Shown: in pieces, positions 46,012 to 54,989 of the stretch | Numbering within the stretch: the first letter of the stretch is position 1 | How the letters are laid out: the number at the start of each line of letters is the position of its first letter | Program-made: the position numbers and the translations under genes | Source of the DNA: Promethearchaeota archaeon | Lineage (GTDB): Archaea; Asgardarchaeota; Lokiarchaeia; Sigyniarchaeales; SOKP01 | Assembly: GCA_011364975.1 (NCBI GenBank) | Contig: RDOE01000015.1 | Coordinates: 1 to 56,407 of the forward strand | DNA: 56,407 bases | Direction: 5' to 3' | The notes under the pieces: model-generated | Databases searched by the model: none | Told to the model about the DNA's origin: nothing | The model's input: the letters and a program-made list of their open reading frames with translations, nothing else

Positions 46012-47190
46012 TTACCAATCATTTGGTGTTGTTAATCCAGATCCTGTTATAAATAGCACAACTTCTTCATCAGAATCTAGGAAATCTTGTTGGTATAATT
46101 TTTCTGTAGCTGCGATAGTTGCTGCAGCTTCGGGACAGACCATTATGCCCTCCATTTTGGCAAAGGAATACATTGCTTCCTTTATTTCTGAATCATCAAC
46201 AGCAATCGCAGTTCCATGAGATTCTCTAATCGCATTTAATATCAAATAATCTCCTATTGCTCCTGGAACTCGTATTCCGCTTGCAAATGAATGTGCGTTT
46301 TCCCAGGGTTTAGCGAACTCATCTCCATTCTTAAATGCTCTAACTATGGGCTGACAACCGGAAGGTTGGACAGAAACCATTTTTGGGCGTTCACTTCCAA
46401 TTAATCCTAGAACTTCCATTTCTTCAAAGGCTTTCCACATACCTACTATTCCAGTTCCTCCCCCTGTAGGATATATAATAACATCAGGTAGTTTCCAATC
46501 AAATTGTTCTGCTAATTCTAATCCCATGGTTTTTTTTCCTTCTACTCGATATGGTTCTTTTAGGGTAGATACTGAAAACCATCCATTTTTATCACCTTCT
46601 TCCTTTGCTTCACGACCCGCATCGCTGATTAGGCCCTCTACTAAGGTTAAATCTCCACCCATATACGAAATCTCTTTTTGAATAAGATTAGGAGTGTCTT
46701 TTGGTACAAATATATGCGCTTTTGCACCCGCATGAGCCGCGTATGCGGATAAAGCTGCACCTGCATTTCCAGCACTCGGCATCACAAATTCATTGATTCC
46801 AAATTCCAATGCTTTTGAAACTGCAGCGCATAAACCTCGACTCTTGAATGTTCCTGTAGGATTTTGGCCCTCATCTTTAATATATAGCGATTTTAGGTTA
46901 ATTTTTTTTCCAAAATTGTTAAGTTTTACTATGGGAGTCCAACCCTCACCGAGACTGATTCTATATTTAGGATTATTAACTGGCATAATTTCATGCAGGC
47001 GCCATATATTATACACCCTTCGAAATCTAATCTCTTGTTTGGAGAGGTGTTCTTTTGCTTCTTCTAAGTTATACTGAGGGTATAATACTTTCCCACAAGA
47101 GTCACAGACATCATGAATTTGATTTTTATCAAATTCTTTTCCACAGTATGTACACACAATGGATTCGAAAAAGGACTTATTATCTTTCAA
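46012..47190 (-). CDS. Threonine-synthase-like PLP enzyme
   Basis: The 392-residue enzyme starts at a TTG at 47190. An N-terminal zinc ribbon (Cys13, 16, 29 and 32) precedes the PLP fold. The Schiff-base lysine is Lys116 in TGTFKSRG, PSAGNAGAALSAYAAHAGAK (about 139-158) binds the PLP side, and YPTGGGTGIVGMW holds the phosphate. Threonine synthase makes threonine from O-phosphohomoserine; the close relative cysteate synthase makes cysteate from phosphoserine and sulfite. Next to a YeiH-type anion transporter gene, a sulfite- or sulfonate-related reaction is worth considering, but sequence alone does not decide. It is divergent from the MeaB gene. Confidence 0.88.
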   Translation of the reverse strand: MKDNKSFFESIVCTYCGKEFDKNQIHDVCDSCGKVLYPQYNLEEAKEHLSKQEIRFRRVYNIWRLHEIMPVNNPKYRISLGEGWTPIVKLNNFGKKINLKSLYIKDEGQNPTGTFKSRGLCAAVSKALEFGINEFVMPSAGNAGAALSAYAAHAGAKAHIFVPKDTPNLIQKEISYMGGDLTLVEGLISDAGREAKEEGDKNGWFSVSTLKEPYRVEGKKTMGLELAEQFDWKLPDVIIYPTGGGTGIVGMWKAFEEMEVLGLIGSERPKMVSVQPSGCQPIVRAFKNGDEFAKPWENAHSFASGIRVPGAIGDYLILNAIRESHGTAIAVDDSEIKEAMYSFAKMEGIMVCPEAAATIAATEKLYQQDFLDSDEEVVLFITGSGLTTPNDW

Positions 47191-47384
47191 CTATTAAACC
47201 TTTTAGTAAATACTTTCTAATTGAGTTTTTAAATATTGTATCTCTTAAAAGCCCTATGTTGAGTGACTTTATCAAAAAAAAAAGCATAAGACCCGTTCAA
47301 AAAATAAAAAACATAAGTAATATTTTATTTATCAAATTAAATAATTGATTGATACCAAGATAAATCAAAGGAAGCTCTATTTTT

Positions 47385-48359
47385 ATGAAAAGATATGATT
47401 TAGACACATTAATCACGAATTTTAAAAATAAAGATAAGATCGCGTTAGCACGACTAATAACACTTATTGAAAATGAACCAGAAAGAGCACATGAAGTTTT
47501 CAAGCATTTTGAGAACACTAAAAATGAATCTTATATTCTTGGAATTACAGGTTCTCCTGGTGTCGGGAAAAGCACGCTAACTGGTGCAATTACACAGAAA
47601 TTACTTGATCAAGGAAAATCTGTGGGAATTATTTGTGTTGATCCTACCTCTCCCTTTAGTGGTGGTGCATTTTTAGGGGATAGAGTGAGGATGACTAATA
47701 TATCCTTACATCCTAAAATATTTATGCGGAGCTTAGCCTCAAGAGGTTATAAAGGGGGAATATCTCGAGCGGTATTTGATATTAGTTTACTCTATGAAGC
47801 TTATGGTATGGATGTTATTATCATTGAAACCGTAGGTGTTGGGCAAGCTGAATTTGATATTTATAATCTTGCCTACACTGTTGTTGTTGTATTAGTACCC
47901 GGATATGGTGATGCGATTCAAATGCAAAAAGCCGGAATAATTGAAATTGGAGATGTATATGATGTTAACAAAAAGGACCTTGGTGGAGAAGATATAGCTG
48001 TGCAGATCGAAATGATGCTTGATGATGCTATATTTCAAACTGGTTGGCGCCCACCTGTCTCAATGACTGATGCTATTAATGGTGAGGGGATTGAAGAATT
48101 GATTCAGAATATTTGGGATCATAAAGAACATCTGGAATTGTCAGAAGAATTAACTCAAAAGAAAATCAACCGATTTAGATATAAAATTAAAGAATTGGTC
48201 TCTTCAAAAATCGAACGTTTAGTAACCGAGAGCTTTATGAACGACCAAGAAATCTCGGAAATTGTCGAGCATGCGATTCGTGATGGTAAGTTTAAAATCT
48301 ATGAAACAATTCATAATAAATTTGAAGAAATTTACTTTGAGATAAAAAAGAAGGAGTAA
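47385..48359 (+). CDS. meaB: MeaB/ArgK-family G3E GTPase (methylmalonyl-CoA mutase chaperone)
   Basis: A 324-residue P-loop GTPase: G1 GSPGVGKS at 56-63, G3 ETVGVGQ near 148-154, and G4 NKKD at 195-198. VDPTSPFSGGAFLGDRVRM at 85-103 and MRSLASRGYKGGISRA near 114-129 are MeaB signatures. It loads and protects the B12 cofactor of acyl-CoA mutases such as methylmalonyl-CoA mutase. No mutase subunit is in the window, so its client lies elsewhere. The presence of a mutase pathway fits breakdown of odd-chain or branched acyl-CoAs. The ferredoxin-nitroreductase gene follows after 52 bases. Confidence 0.93.
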   Translation: MKRYDLDTLITNFKNKDKIALARLITLIENEPERAHEVFKHFENTKNESYILGITGSPGVGKSTLTGAITQKLLDQGKSVGIICVDPTSPFSGGAFLGDRVRMTNISLHPKIFMRSLASRGYKGGISRAVFDISLLYEAYGMDVIIIETVGVGQAEFDIYNLAYTVVVVLVPGYGDAIQMQKAGIIEIGDVYDVNKKDLGGEDIAVQIEMMLDDAIFQTGWRPPVSMTDAINGEGIEELIQNIWDHKEHLELSEELTQKKINRFRYKIKELVSSKIERLVTESFMNDQEISEIVEHAIRDGKFKIYETIHNKFEEIYFEIKKKE

Positions 48360-48411
48360 CTTTTAAACTATAGATTTAAATTAAGTTGAACTAAAAAAGT
48401 GGTAATAAATT

Positions 48412-49218
48412 ATGCCTATACTAGAAATTGATTATGATAAATGTAATCTTTGTAAAAACTGTATAAATGAGTGTCCATCATATTTTAGCATTGAAAAAGA
48501 TCAAGAACAAATAGTATTTAACGATCCGAGTAATCTATGTAATCTATGTGGTCGATGTATCTGTAGATGCCCAACTGATGCCATCCTTCATAAAAATATG
48601 GGGGAGGTGTTAACTTTTGAGGGAGTTAAAGATCCAAGCACTTTAATTTCATACAATGCGCTGAATAGTTTCATGATGGCGAAAAGATCGATTAGAAGAT
48701 ACAAAAAGAAAAAAATTCCACGAGAGGTAATAGAAAAAGTTTTAACTTCTATGAAATATGCCCCTACAGGTGCTAATATACGGACTTTACGATGCACTAT
48801 AATTTCAGATAATAACATAATCAAAGAATTATCTAATTCGATTATGGATGAGATTATTTCTTCAAGCAATCCTAAATATAGTGAAAGGATGAGGAATGCT
48901 AAAGAACTAGGTTTTGATGCCATATTTTATCAAGCTCCCCATGTATTAATTATTCATTCTATGAATTCAAATGACGCTATGAATGCAACTATAGCTTTAA
49001 CATATGGAATGCTAAGCGCTCAATCTTTAGGATTAGGAACATGCTGGATTGGATTAGCCCATGGAGTTTTAGCTTCCAATAAAGATATAAAAGAAAAGAT
49101 TGCTGAAATTAAAGACTATGTTTGGGGTGTAGTTACTATAGGATATCCTGCGCAAATTTTTTACCGTGTTCCCCCTCGCCCTTCGATAAAAACCAAAGGA
49201 TTAGATGAGTTAGATTAA
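48412..49218 (+). CDS. Ferredoxin-nitroreductase fusion protein (paralogue of 25571)
   Basis: The 268-residue protein has the same build as the 25571 product: ferredoxin Cys11/14/17/21 and Cys43/46/49/53, then an FMN nitroreductase domain with KRSIRRYKKKKIPREVIEKV and YAPTGANIRTLR, ending SIKTKGLDELD. The C-terminal flavin part reads LGLGTCWIGLAHGVL. It would pass electrons from iron-sulfur clusters through FMN to an organic substrate. It follows the MeaB gene on the same strand. The cluster spacing is identical in both paralogues, so they arose by duplication. Confidence 0.93.
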   Translation: MPILEIDYDKCNLCKNCINECPSYFSIEKDQEQIVFNDPSNLCNLCGRCICRCPTDAILHKNMGEVLTFEGVKDPSTLISYNALNSFMMAKRSIRRYKKKKIPREVIEKVLTSMKYAPTGANIRTLRCTIISDNNIIKELSNSIMDEIISSSNPKYSERMRNAKELGFDAIFYQAPHVLIIHSMNSNDAMNATIALTYGMLSAQSLGLGTCWIGLAHGVLASNKDIKEKIAEIKDYVWGVVTIGYPAQIFYRVPPRPSIKTKGLDELD

Positions 49219-49345
49219 ATCCTTTAGAAGCCATAAATGATTGTGCAAGAATAAATATTTCTACCTTAAATTTTTTAAATTTGAATTAAAGGACGAAAAA
49301 AATTACATTTTTCATTTTATTGCTTATAATTGTTATAAAACTGTC

Positions 49346-49361
49346 CCTTAAAGCTTTATAT
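49346..49361 (+). promoter_or_regulatory. TATA-type promoter element before the HExxH protease gene
   Basis: CCTTAAAGCTTTATAT contains a TTTATAT box. The first fifteen bases, CCTTAAAGCTTTATA, recur at 51138-51152 before the first methyltransferase gene, which suggests common control. It lies 133 bases before the ATG at 49494; nothing else is seen in this 275-base gap. Confidence 0.45.
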
Positions 49362-49493
49362 GTTTCATTTGTAATATCTTCAATTATTACAAATGAAGAA
49401 TGAAAAGATTTTCTGTTGATCAATAGAAATAATTAGTTTATTTGTCATATAAGTGTACCTCAATTATTTAAAAGTAAGATAACTAATCAAATA

Positions 49494-51080
49494 ATGAAAA
49501 GAGACATGTACTTAGAGAAAAAGAAATTAGAAGGTAATTTATATTTAAAGGGTTTGTTATTTAATATTATTTTCCTAATTATATTAATCATAGGTATGCT
49601 AAACATTAATTATTTCAATGAGGGGGGTAATTCCAGATATAAAAATATAATAAGTAGCAATCAGGAAAATGATAACTTCCAAGTACATCTAAAAGAAGAT
49701 GATATTGAAGATTCCATTCACAATTCTCAATATGGTCTTCTAGAGGGGGAAGACTCCCATACCCAAATCCAAAATTCAATATTATATCTTAAGTTTTTAA
49801 ATATTGGACATCACCGCACTTTTTGGCTTTTGGATTTTAATAATTGGTCATATTATAAAATAAATGCAACTTTAATTTCAATAGGAGAGAAATGTTACAT
49901 TTACATGGAAGATTATTGCATAAGAGAGTTAGGAGATCAATTGGTAGCTGAAAAAGGGGAAAGAATTTGTAATGAATTCGATTATAAAATATATCCCCGG
50001 GTTATTGACCTAGCTGGGAATCCTAACGGAACTTTAGGGGATATAGATGGGGATCCAAGAATTATAATTTTACTTTCACATAATCCAATTAGTTATTATG
50101 ATCAGAGAAATGAACTACAATTAGATTATTCTAATCTGTGTGAGATGTTCCATATTTACTATAAAACATGGACACCCACAATTGCTCATGAGTTTCATCA
50201 TCTAATTTGGTTTAATAATGAAATGGACGAACCACATTTTACTCTTGAAGCTTTAGCGGAATATTCAACATATCATGCTGGTTATTTAACTCAATATAAC
50301 AATCTTAACCCACAGTCGAGTTTTTTTCTTGCTCATCCTGAGGATTCTCTTCTCTATTGGAATATGTTAAATTCTGTGGATTATGGAGGGGCATATTTAT
50401 TTGCTTTTTACATTGCAGAACATTATGGTGTTTCTATACTTAAAAATCTAATAAAGGAGCCTACAGATGGAGCTAATGGGATACAAAATGTTTTAAAGTT
50501 CGCAGGTTATAATATTACATTTAATGAACTTTATATGAATTGGATTACAGCATTAACTTTAGATGAAATAGGATTTATGAGCAATCTCTATGGTTTTGTA
50601 AATCTAGATGCTCGAGTTACTAAATACACGAATGCTAAATTTCCACTAACAAACAATAAGATTAAACTATATTACTATGGTTTTGATATTCAGAAAATAA
50701 TAACCCCTCAAAATAATTTTACCATTGAGATTCAAAAAGACCAAGATAAAACAATTGGTGTATCTATTGCTTTTCATGATGATATAGGGTGGCATATAAT
50801 ACAGAATCTAAATAACAAAGGGATCAAATTAATTACTGAAAATATTTTTGGTTTAGACATCGAAGAGCTTTATTTAATTACAAGTTATATTTTTGATCAG
50901 ATTCCTCCGCTACCGACTGAAAATGGACTTGGGCCCTACACTTATATTGAAATCTCCACATCTAATTTAAAAGAAGATCCTGCTATTATTTTTTTAACTA
51001 TCACTGGCAGTAGCGTTTTAGGTCTTATTATTTGCATTATTTTTATTATAAGATACCATCTACAAAAAAAAATTGAATAA
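49494..51080 (+). CDS. Membrane-anchored zinc metalloprotease-like protein (HExxH)
   Basis: A 528-residue protein with an N-terminal helix at about 20-40 (signal anchor), a large outer domain and a C-terminal helix at about 500-522 with a basic tail. The zinc motif is HEFHH at 232-236, and LEALAEYSTY at 251-260 supplies a Glu (252 or 256) as the third ligand, the gluzincin-like arrangement. RVIDLAGNPNGTLGDIDGDP at 169-188 is an Asp- and Gly-rich loop like those seen before HExxH in immune-inhibitor-type proteases. The protease would act on the outer face. It shares a promoter element with the ICMT-like gene 126 bases downstream. Confidence 0.8.
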   Translation: MKRDMYLEKKKLEGNLYLKGLLFNIIFLIILIIGMLNINYFNEGGNSRYKNIISSNQENDNFQVHLKEDDIEDSIHNSQYGLLEGEDSHTQIQNSILYLKFLNIGHHRTFWLLDFNNWSYYKINATLISIGEKCYIYMEDYCIRELGDQLVAEKGERICNEFDYKIYPRVIDLAGNPNGTLGDIDGDPRIIILLSHNPISYYDQRNELQLDYSNLCEMFHIYYKTWTPTIAHEFHHLIWFNNEMDEPHFTLEALAEYSTYHAGYLTQYNNLNPQSSFFLAHPEDSLLYWNMLNSVDYGGAYLFAFYIAEHYGVSILKNLIKEPTDGANGIQNVLKFAGYNITFNELYMNWITALTLDEIGFMSNLYGFVNLDARVTKYTNAKFPLTNNKIKLYYYGFDIQKIITPQNNFTIEIQKDQDKTIGVSIAFHDDIGWHIIQNLNNKGIKLITENIFGLDIEELYLITSYIFDQIPPLPTENGLGPYTYIEISTSNLKEDPAIIFLTITGSSVLGLIICIIFIIRYHLQKKIE

Positions 51081-51137
51081 GTTTTCTTTTCTACCTGTAT
51101 TAATTAATCTTTTTTATGTTATTGTTCTAAAAGTATA

Positions 51138-51152
51138 CCTTAAAGCTTTATA
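51138..51152 (+). promoter_or_regulatory. TATA-type promoter element before the first ICMT-like gene
   Basis: CCTTAAAGCTTTATA is identical over fifteen bases to the element at 49346-49360. It lies 53 bases before the TTG start at 51206, a fitting distance for a TATA box and short leader. Confidence 0.55.
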
Positions 51153-51205
51153 AGCATTATTTACTCATTTTTTATAAATTACTCCCCATAGGTGAAGATT
51201 TAAAA

Positions 51206-51781
51206 TTGAGTATAAAGAACGATAATCTAAGAGATAAAATCTATACACACGTTACAACCCTTTTCTCATTTTTAATTCCAATATTTCAATATGTACCCTG
51301 TACAGCTATATGGTTTGGAATAATGAGTGTTCCATTATTAAGCTATTTACTCCTATACTTTCAATATCCCTCGATATTAATATCTGATATCCGCTTTTTA
51401 ATTAGAACTCCAGGATTTTTTATAATCATCTTAGGACTTGTTATATATCTTTATTCTTTGATATATCAACTAACACATAGAAAAAAACTGCTTCAGAAAG
51501 GACCTTATAAAATTCTCAGGCATCCTCAATATCTCGCGTTTATTATTATGACATTAGGCATGACTTTGGTTGCTTTTCAAACCTCCCCTATATTAGAATT
51601 TAATTTATATAATTTGGATCCAAATATAATTTTACTATTATTATGGATAGGAGAAGTTGTAGCGTATATAATTTTAGCAAAAGTAGAGGAAATTGCATTA
51701 ACTAAAAAATTCGGTATTGAGTTTATAGATTACAAGAAATCTGTCGGGTTCATGTTTCCAATTATAAAATCAAAACGTTAA
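51206..51781 (+). CDS. Isoprenylcysteine/phospholipid methyltransferase-family membrane enzyme (ICMT/PEMT-like)
   Basis: This 191-residue protein has about five hydrophobic helices. The SAM-binding signature is QKGPYKILRHPQYLAFIIM near 95-113, and the C-terminal part reads EVVAYIILAKVEEIALTKKF then FIDYKKSVGFMFP, the EE...Y...P ending of the isoprenylcysteine methyltransferase family. It methylates a prenylated cysteine or a lipid amine at the membrane. The start is TTG with AGGTGA upstream. A paralogue follows at 52576 with a regulator gene between. The substrate is unknown. Confidence 0.85.
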   Translation: MSIKNDNLRDKIYTHVTTLFSFLIPIFQYVPCTAIWFGIMSVPLLSYLLLYFQYPSILISDIRFLIRTPGFFIIILGLVIYLYSLIYQLTHRKKLLQKGPYKILRHPQYLAFIIMTLGMTLVAFQTSPILEFNLYNLDPNIILLLLWIGEVVAYIILAKVEEIALTKKFGIEFIDYKKSVGFMFPIIKSKR

Positions 51782-51875
51782 GGCATTAAGATAACCAAAT
51801 ATTAGAGAAGTTGAAGCATAAAAGCTAAATATTTAATAAATTAGATTAAAATTAGCAATAATTTAAAAAATCGAT

Positions 51876-52598
51876 ATGAAATTTCGAAATCTAAATCGTT
51901 ATTTATTAATAAAAGTAGTAATTAGTCTTTCTTCTTTAATTTTTATCTTAATTGTTTTTTATTTATTGATAATATCACTTGAGGAACCAACTTTTGGTCC
52001 AAGGGATAGTACATTAAGATTAATCTCTATTTTTCTTCTAATCCCCGTAGTTATACTATTTTCCACGCTTTTAATATTCACAATAAAGGAATACAAAACA
52101 TATTTTTCCAAGAGAACCTACCTATTCGAAGGAAAATCGTATTTAACTATTGATGATGTTTTTGAAAATGAAAACCGGTTAGCAATCATAACTGAAATTC
52201 TCAATAAACCAGGTATTCACCAAAATGAAATTTTGAGAAAAGTAAATATACAGAAAGGACAATTGCAATGGCATCTGGATGTCTTATTGAAATACCATAT
52301 AATAAAAAAGAAAAAGTATGGTCAATATGTTCTTTATTTTCCAATAACTACTTCAAGTACAGACATAGATGACTATAAACATTCCTTTTATAAGTCAAAA
52401 ACAACTCTGGAAATATTCAAGATCATCGAAGAGAACGCTGGGATAACCTCCTCTGAAATATCTAAAAAACTAAGATTATCACGAAATACAATTAAATATC
52501 ATGTGGATAAACTTATTGAAGAAAACCTTATTGATCTAAAAAGAAACGGACGTAAAATCGAATTGTATCCTATAAATGGTGAGGTCAAAGATTTCTAA
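51876..52598 (+). CDS. Membrane-anchored tandem winged-helix transcriptional regulator
   Basis: The 240-residue protein has two N-terminal helices (about 9-33 and 47-70), then two winged-helix domains on the cytoplasmic side. The first spans about 100-155 (IITEILNKPGIHQNEILRKV, then GQLQWHLDVLLKYHIIKKKK). The second spans about 175-235 (EIFKIIEENAGITSSEISKK, then TIKYHVDKLIEENLIDLKR). Such membrane-tethered ArsR-like regulators are common in archaea. It overlaps the downstream methyltransferase gene by 23 bases and lies between the two paralogous enzyme genes, so it probably controls them in response to a membrane signal. Confidence 0.88.
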   Translation: MKFRNLNRYLLIKVVISLSSLIFILIVFYLLIISLEEPTFGPRDSTLRLISIFLLIPVVILFSTLLIFTIKEYKTYFSKRTYLFEGKSYLTIDDVFENENRLAIITEILNKPGIHQNEILRKVNIQKGQLQWHLDVLLKYHIIKKKKYGQYVLYFPITTSSTDIDDYKHSFYKSKTTLEIFKIIEENAGITSSEISKKLRLSRNTIKYHVDKLIEENLIDLKRNGRKIELYPINGEVKDF

Positions 52599-53196
52599 GA
52601 TTAAAGATAAAGTAAAATCAATATCATTTAATCTTTCTTCAATCGTTATCCCCATTCTGCAGTATGTCCCATGTGCATCAATTTGGCATGGTATCATGAG
52701 TATCCCCCTTATAAGCTATATAGTTTATTTTTTTCAAAACCCTGCTATTTTACAAAACGATTTAAATTTCTTTTATAGATTTCATGGAACTTATATTGCT
52801 TATTTTGGATTAGCATTATATGTTTTTTGTCTAATTTATCAAATTACCCATAGAAGAAGATTGATACAAACTGGTCCCTATAAAATTATCCGACATCCAC
52901 AATATCTTGCTTTTATTATTCTTACTTTTGGATTAACCCTTGTTAGCTTTCAAACATATCCAATAACTATTTTCGATCCATTTGAGGTGAATGGCTATAC
53001 AATAATTTTTTATATTTGGATTTTGGAGGTACTAGCCTACGTTACTTTAGCAAAGATTGAAGATATTTCCCTAAAAGCAAAATATGGAGAAATTTTCGTA
53101 GATTATGCTATGCGAGTCCCTTCTTTATTCCCTTTTTTTAGATTAAATAAAAATGTAGACAATAAAAATAAAGAAGCATTGGAAAAGAATATTTAA
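52576..53196 (+). CDS. Isoprenylcysteine/phospholipid methyltransferase-family membrane enzyme (paralogue of 51206)
   Basis: This 206-residue protein parallels the 51206 product: SIVIPILQYVPCASIWHGIM, RLIQTGPYKIIRHPQYLAFI and LAKIEDISLKAKYGEIFVDY, ending RVPSLFPFF. The VPSLFP end is close to the V(P/S)..IP ending of eukaryotic ICMT. The start at 52576 lies inside the end of the regulator gene in another frame (23-base overlap), so translation is coupled. It carries an extra charged C-terminal tail (NKNVDNKNKEALEKNI). The pair may methylate related substrates. Confidence 0.85.
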   Translation: MVRSKISKIKDKVKSISFNLSSIVIPILQYVPCASIWHGIMSIPLISYIVYFFQNPAILQNDLNFFYRFHGTYIAYFGLALYVFCLIYQITHRRRLIQTGPYKIIRHPQYLAFIILTFGLTLVSFQTYPITIFDPFEVNGYTIIFYIWILEVLAYVTLAKIEDISLKAKYGEIFVDYAMRVPSLFPFFRLNKNVDNKNKEALEKNI

Positions 53197-53280
53197 TATA
53201 ATTCCCATGCTCCGATGTTGATGAGCTAATATTCAAATTTGGTAAAATAACTATTAATTAATTAAATGAGAAATTTACAC

Positions 53281-54162
53281 CTAATCAATAAGTAACTTAG
53301 GGAACTTATTCTGTTTTTGCAATTCTTTTTGAATGATATCATCTAATAATTCTTCTCTTTCTTTACCAGAAAGAACTTCTAATTTCCTAATATTTAAAGG
53401 ATCGACCTTTCTTCTTAATAGATTTAGTTCTTCCTGTGTAGGAGCTTTGGTTTCTTTTAAATCCTTGGTAATTTCTAATTCAAACCCTGTAGATTCCTTT
53501 ACTAATTCAATATCAATACCAGGGTGAATAGATGCTACTCGCATTCTCTTACTTGTCTCACTAAAATCTAAATAAGCTAAATTGGTTATTACGCATTGAG
53601 GACCGGCACCTCCGCATATAGAAGGCTTCCCTTCTGGAAATCCTACACCAGATATAAAGAATAACTTTTCTGTGGGGACGAAAGTTTTTGTGTTATGACG
53701 TGGTGTGTATAGAAATGAGCCTCTTGTATAAAACATACTAAAATCTAAAATACCCGCGGCTCCAGGTAAACGAATTTTTGGCTTGTTCCAGTCTCCTATA
53801 CAGATATTATTTGTATTTCCATAATGATCTACTTGAGCTGGGCGAAAAAATTCTATAGTGGTTAATTTCTCTGAAGGAAGTGATTCTAAAGTACATTCAA
53901 CAGAATTTTGAAATCTATAAGCTCTAGCAGCATTCATCTCTAAATAAAGAAGAGAAACTTGGCGAGGTTCTGTTACAAATGTATTACCCATGATATAATG
54001 ATAGATTGCATTAGGCGCATGAGTTAACTTTGCTAGAGTAAAAGCAGCCCAAACCATAGGTGTAGCAACTCCAACTATCATTACATCATCATCTCGGACT
54101 TCTCTTGCCATAAGAACAGTCATCAATTCATCTGTTGTATAATTATTTGAATATTCAGTCAT
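53281..54162 (-). CDS. CoA-transferase-fold beta subunit, IpdB/GctB-like, lacking the transferase glutamate
   Basis: The protein has 293 residues from the ATG at 54162, chosen because GGAGGG lies seven bases before it; an in-frame ATG at 54177 overlaps that site. The fold matches glutaconate CoA-transferase subunit B along its length (YTTDELMTVLMAREV; PQCVITNLAYLDFSETSKRM; STGFELEI). The GctB catalytic Glu54 falls, by hand alignment, on Ile57 (IYHYIMGN). Loss of this Glu is the mark of IpdAB, a CoA-transferase-fold hydrolase that opens a ring of cholesterol-derived CoA esters. Ring opening of some CoA thioester is therefore likelier here than CoA transfer. Its alpha partner is two genes upstream. 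Confidence 0.85.
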   Translation of the reverse strand: MTEYSNNYTTDELMTVLMAREVRDDDVMIVGVATPMVWAAFTLAKLTHAPNAIYHYIMGNTFVTEPRQVSLLYLEMNAARAYRFQNSVECTLESLPSEKLTTIEFFRPAQVDHYGNTNNICIGDWNKPKIRLPGAAGILDFSMFYTRGSFLYTPRHNTKTFVPTEKLFFISGVGFPEGKPSICGGAGPQCVITNLAYLDFSETSKRMRVASIHPGIDIELVKESTGFELEITKDLKETKAPTQEELNLLRRKVDPLNIRKLEVLSGKEREELLDDIIQKELQKQNKFPKLLID

Positions 54163-54967
54163 TACATTTCCCTCCATTATTTTCGCTATTTATCCAATCT
54201 CTAATCGCGACTCTTACGGAACGACGCATTTCTTTAGTATAATCCGCAGCCATTTTTGCGAAATACACTTTCTGTCCTATATTTTCAGCTTTCTTTATGT
54301 CATAACTTCTTTTAAAATTTAAAAACATTTCCTGAAAATCTTGTTCATCTAATCTTTTATACTTATTTAAAAATTTAATAAATTTTTGAGGGAATCGAGG
54401 CTGTAACGGAATTTTCTCTTTAGTCCCTTTTGGATATCCAAAACAAATCATTGTGATTGGGAATACCCATTGAGGCAAGTTAAACATTTTACGATGAATC
54501 TCAATGTTTTCCATAATATCTCCAATATAACATGATCCAATACCTAAAGCTTCAGCTACTATTACAGCATTTTGGGCGGCAATTAAGGCATCACAACAAG
54601 CTAATAATAAATCTGCTTCCTTTGGGGTTTCAAAAACTTCACCGAGATCATTACATAATTCCTCAGTTTTGCATATTTTGAAATAATCCCACCATCTTTG
54701 CATATCAGCTAAGAAGATCAAAATAAGAGGAGCTTTTGCAATATGTGGTTGATTATCGCAAGTTATAGCTAGTTTATCTTTTAATTCTTGATCTGTAACT
54801 TGAAGTATCGTATATAACATCAAATTTCCAGCTGTAGGAGCCCTCATTGCTCCATGAATAATAGTATCAATTTCCTTTTGAGTGAGTTGCTTTTGATTAT
54901 AAGATCGAACTGTTCTTCTATTAATAATTAATTCCAATGTTCCTTGACCTTGTTTTAGATTATCCAT
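54155..54967 (-). CDS. Nitroreductase-family FMN protein
   Basis: A 270-residue protein with NRRTVRSYNQKQLTQKEIDT and APTAGNLMLYTILQV at the start and EALGIGSCYIGDIMENI near 140-156, the nitroreductase flavin motifs. Unlike the two ferredoxin fusions it has no iron-sulfur domain. It has a long C-terminal extension (about 200-270) with conserved-looking basic helices. The gene lies between the alpha (22-base gap) and beta subunit genes (8-base overlap) of the CoA-transferase-like enzyme, so the three are one operon and it likely reduces or oxidises the same CoA thioester. Confidence 0.9.
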   Translation of the reverse strand: MDNLKQGQGTLELIINRRTVRSYNQKQLTQKEIDTIIHGAMRAPTAGNLMLYTILQVTDQELKDKLAITCDNQPHIAKAPLILIFLADMQRWWDYFKICKTEELCNDLGEVFETPKEADLLLACCDALIAAQNAVIVAEALGIGSCYIGDIMENIEIHRKMFNLPQWVFPITMICFGYPKGTKEKIPLQPRFPQKFIKFLNKYKRLDEQDFQEMFLNFKRSYDIKKAENIGQKVYFAKMAADYTKEMRRSVRVAIRDWINSENNGGKCND

Positions 54968-54989
54968 TTATTACAACCTTATAGAATTT

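Noticed and set aside
46012..46219. Plus-strand frame running from the YeiH-type gene into the threonine-synthase-like gene (45866-46219)
   Set aside because: It covers the ends of two well-supported minus-strand genes and has no domain or ribosome site.
47261..47340. A riboswitch or small RNA in the gap between the threonine-synthase-like gene and meaB
   Set aside because: The only structure visible is an A-run and AT-rich sequence. No B12-box or other conserved riboswitch core was seen.
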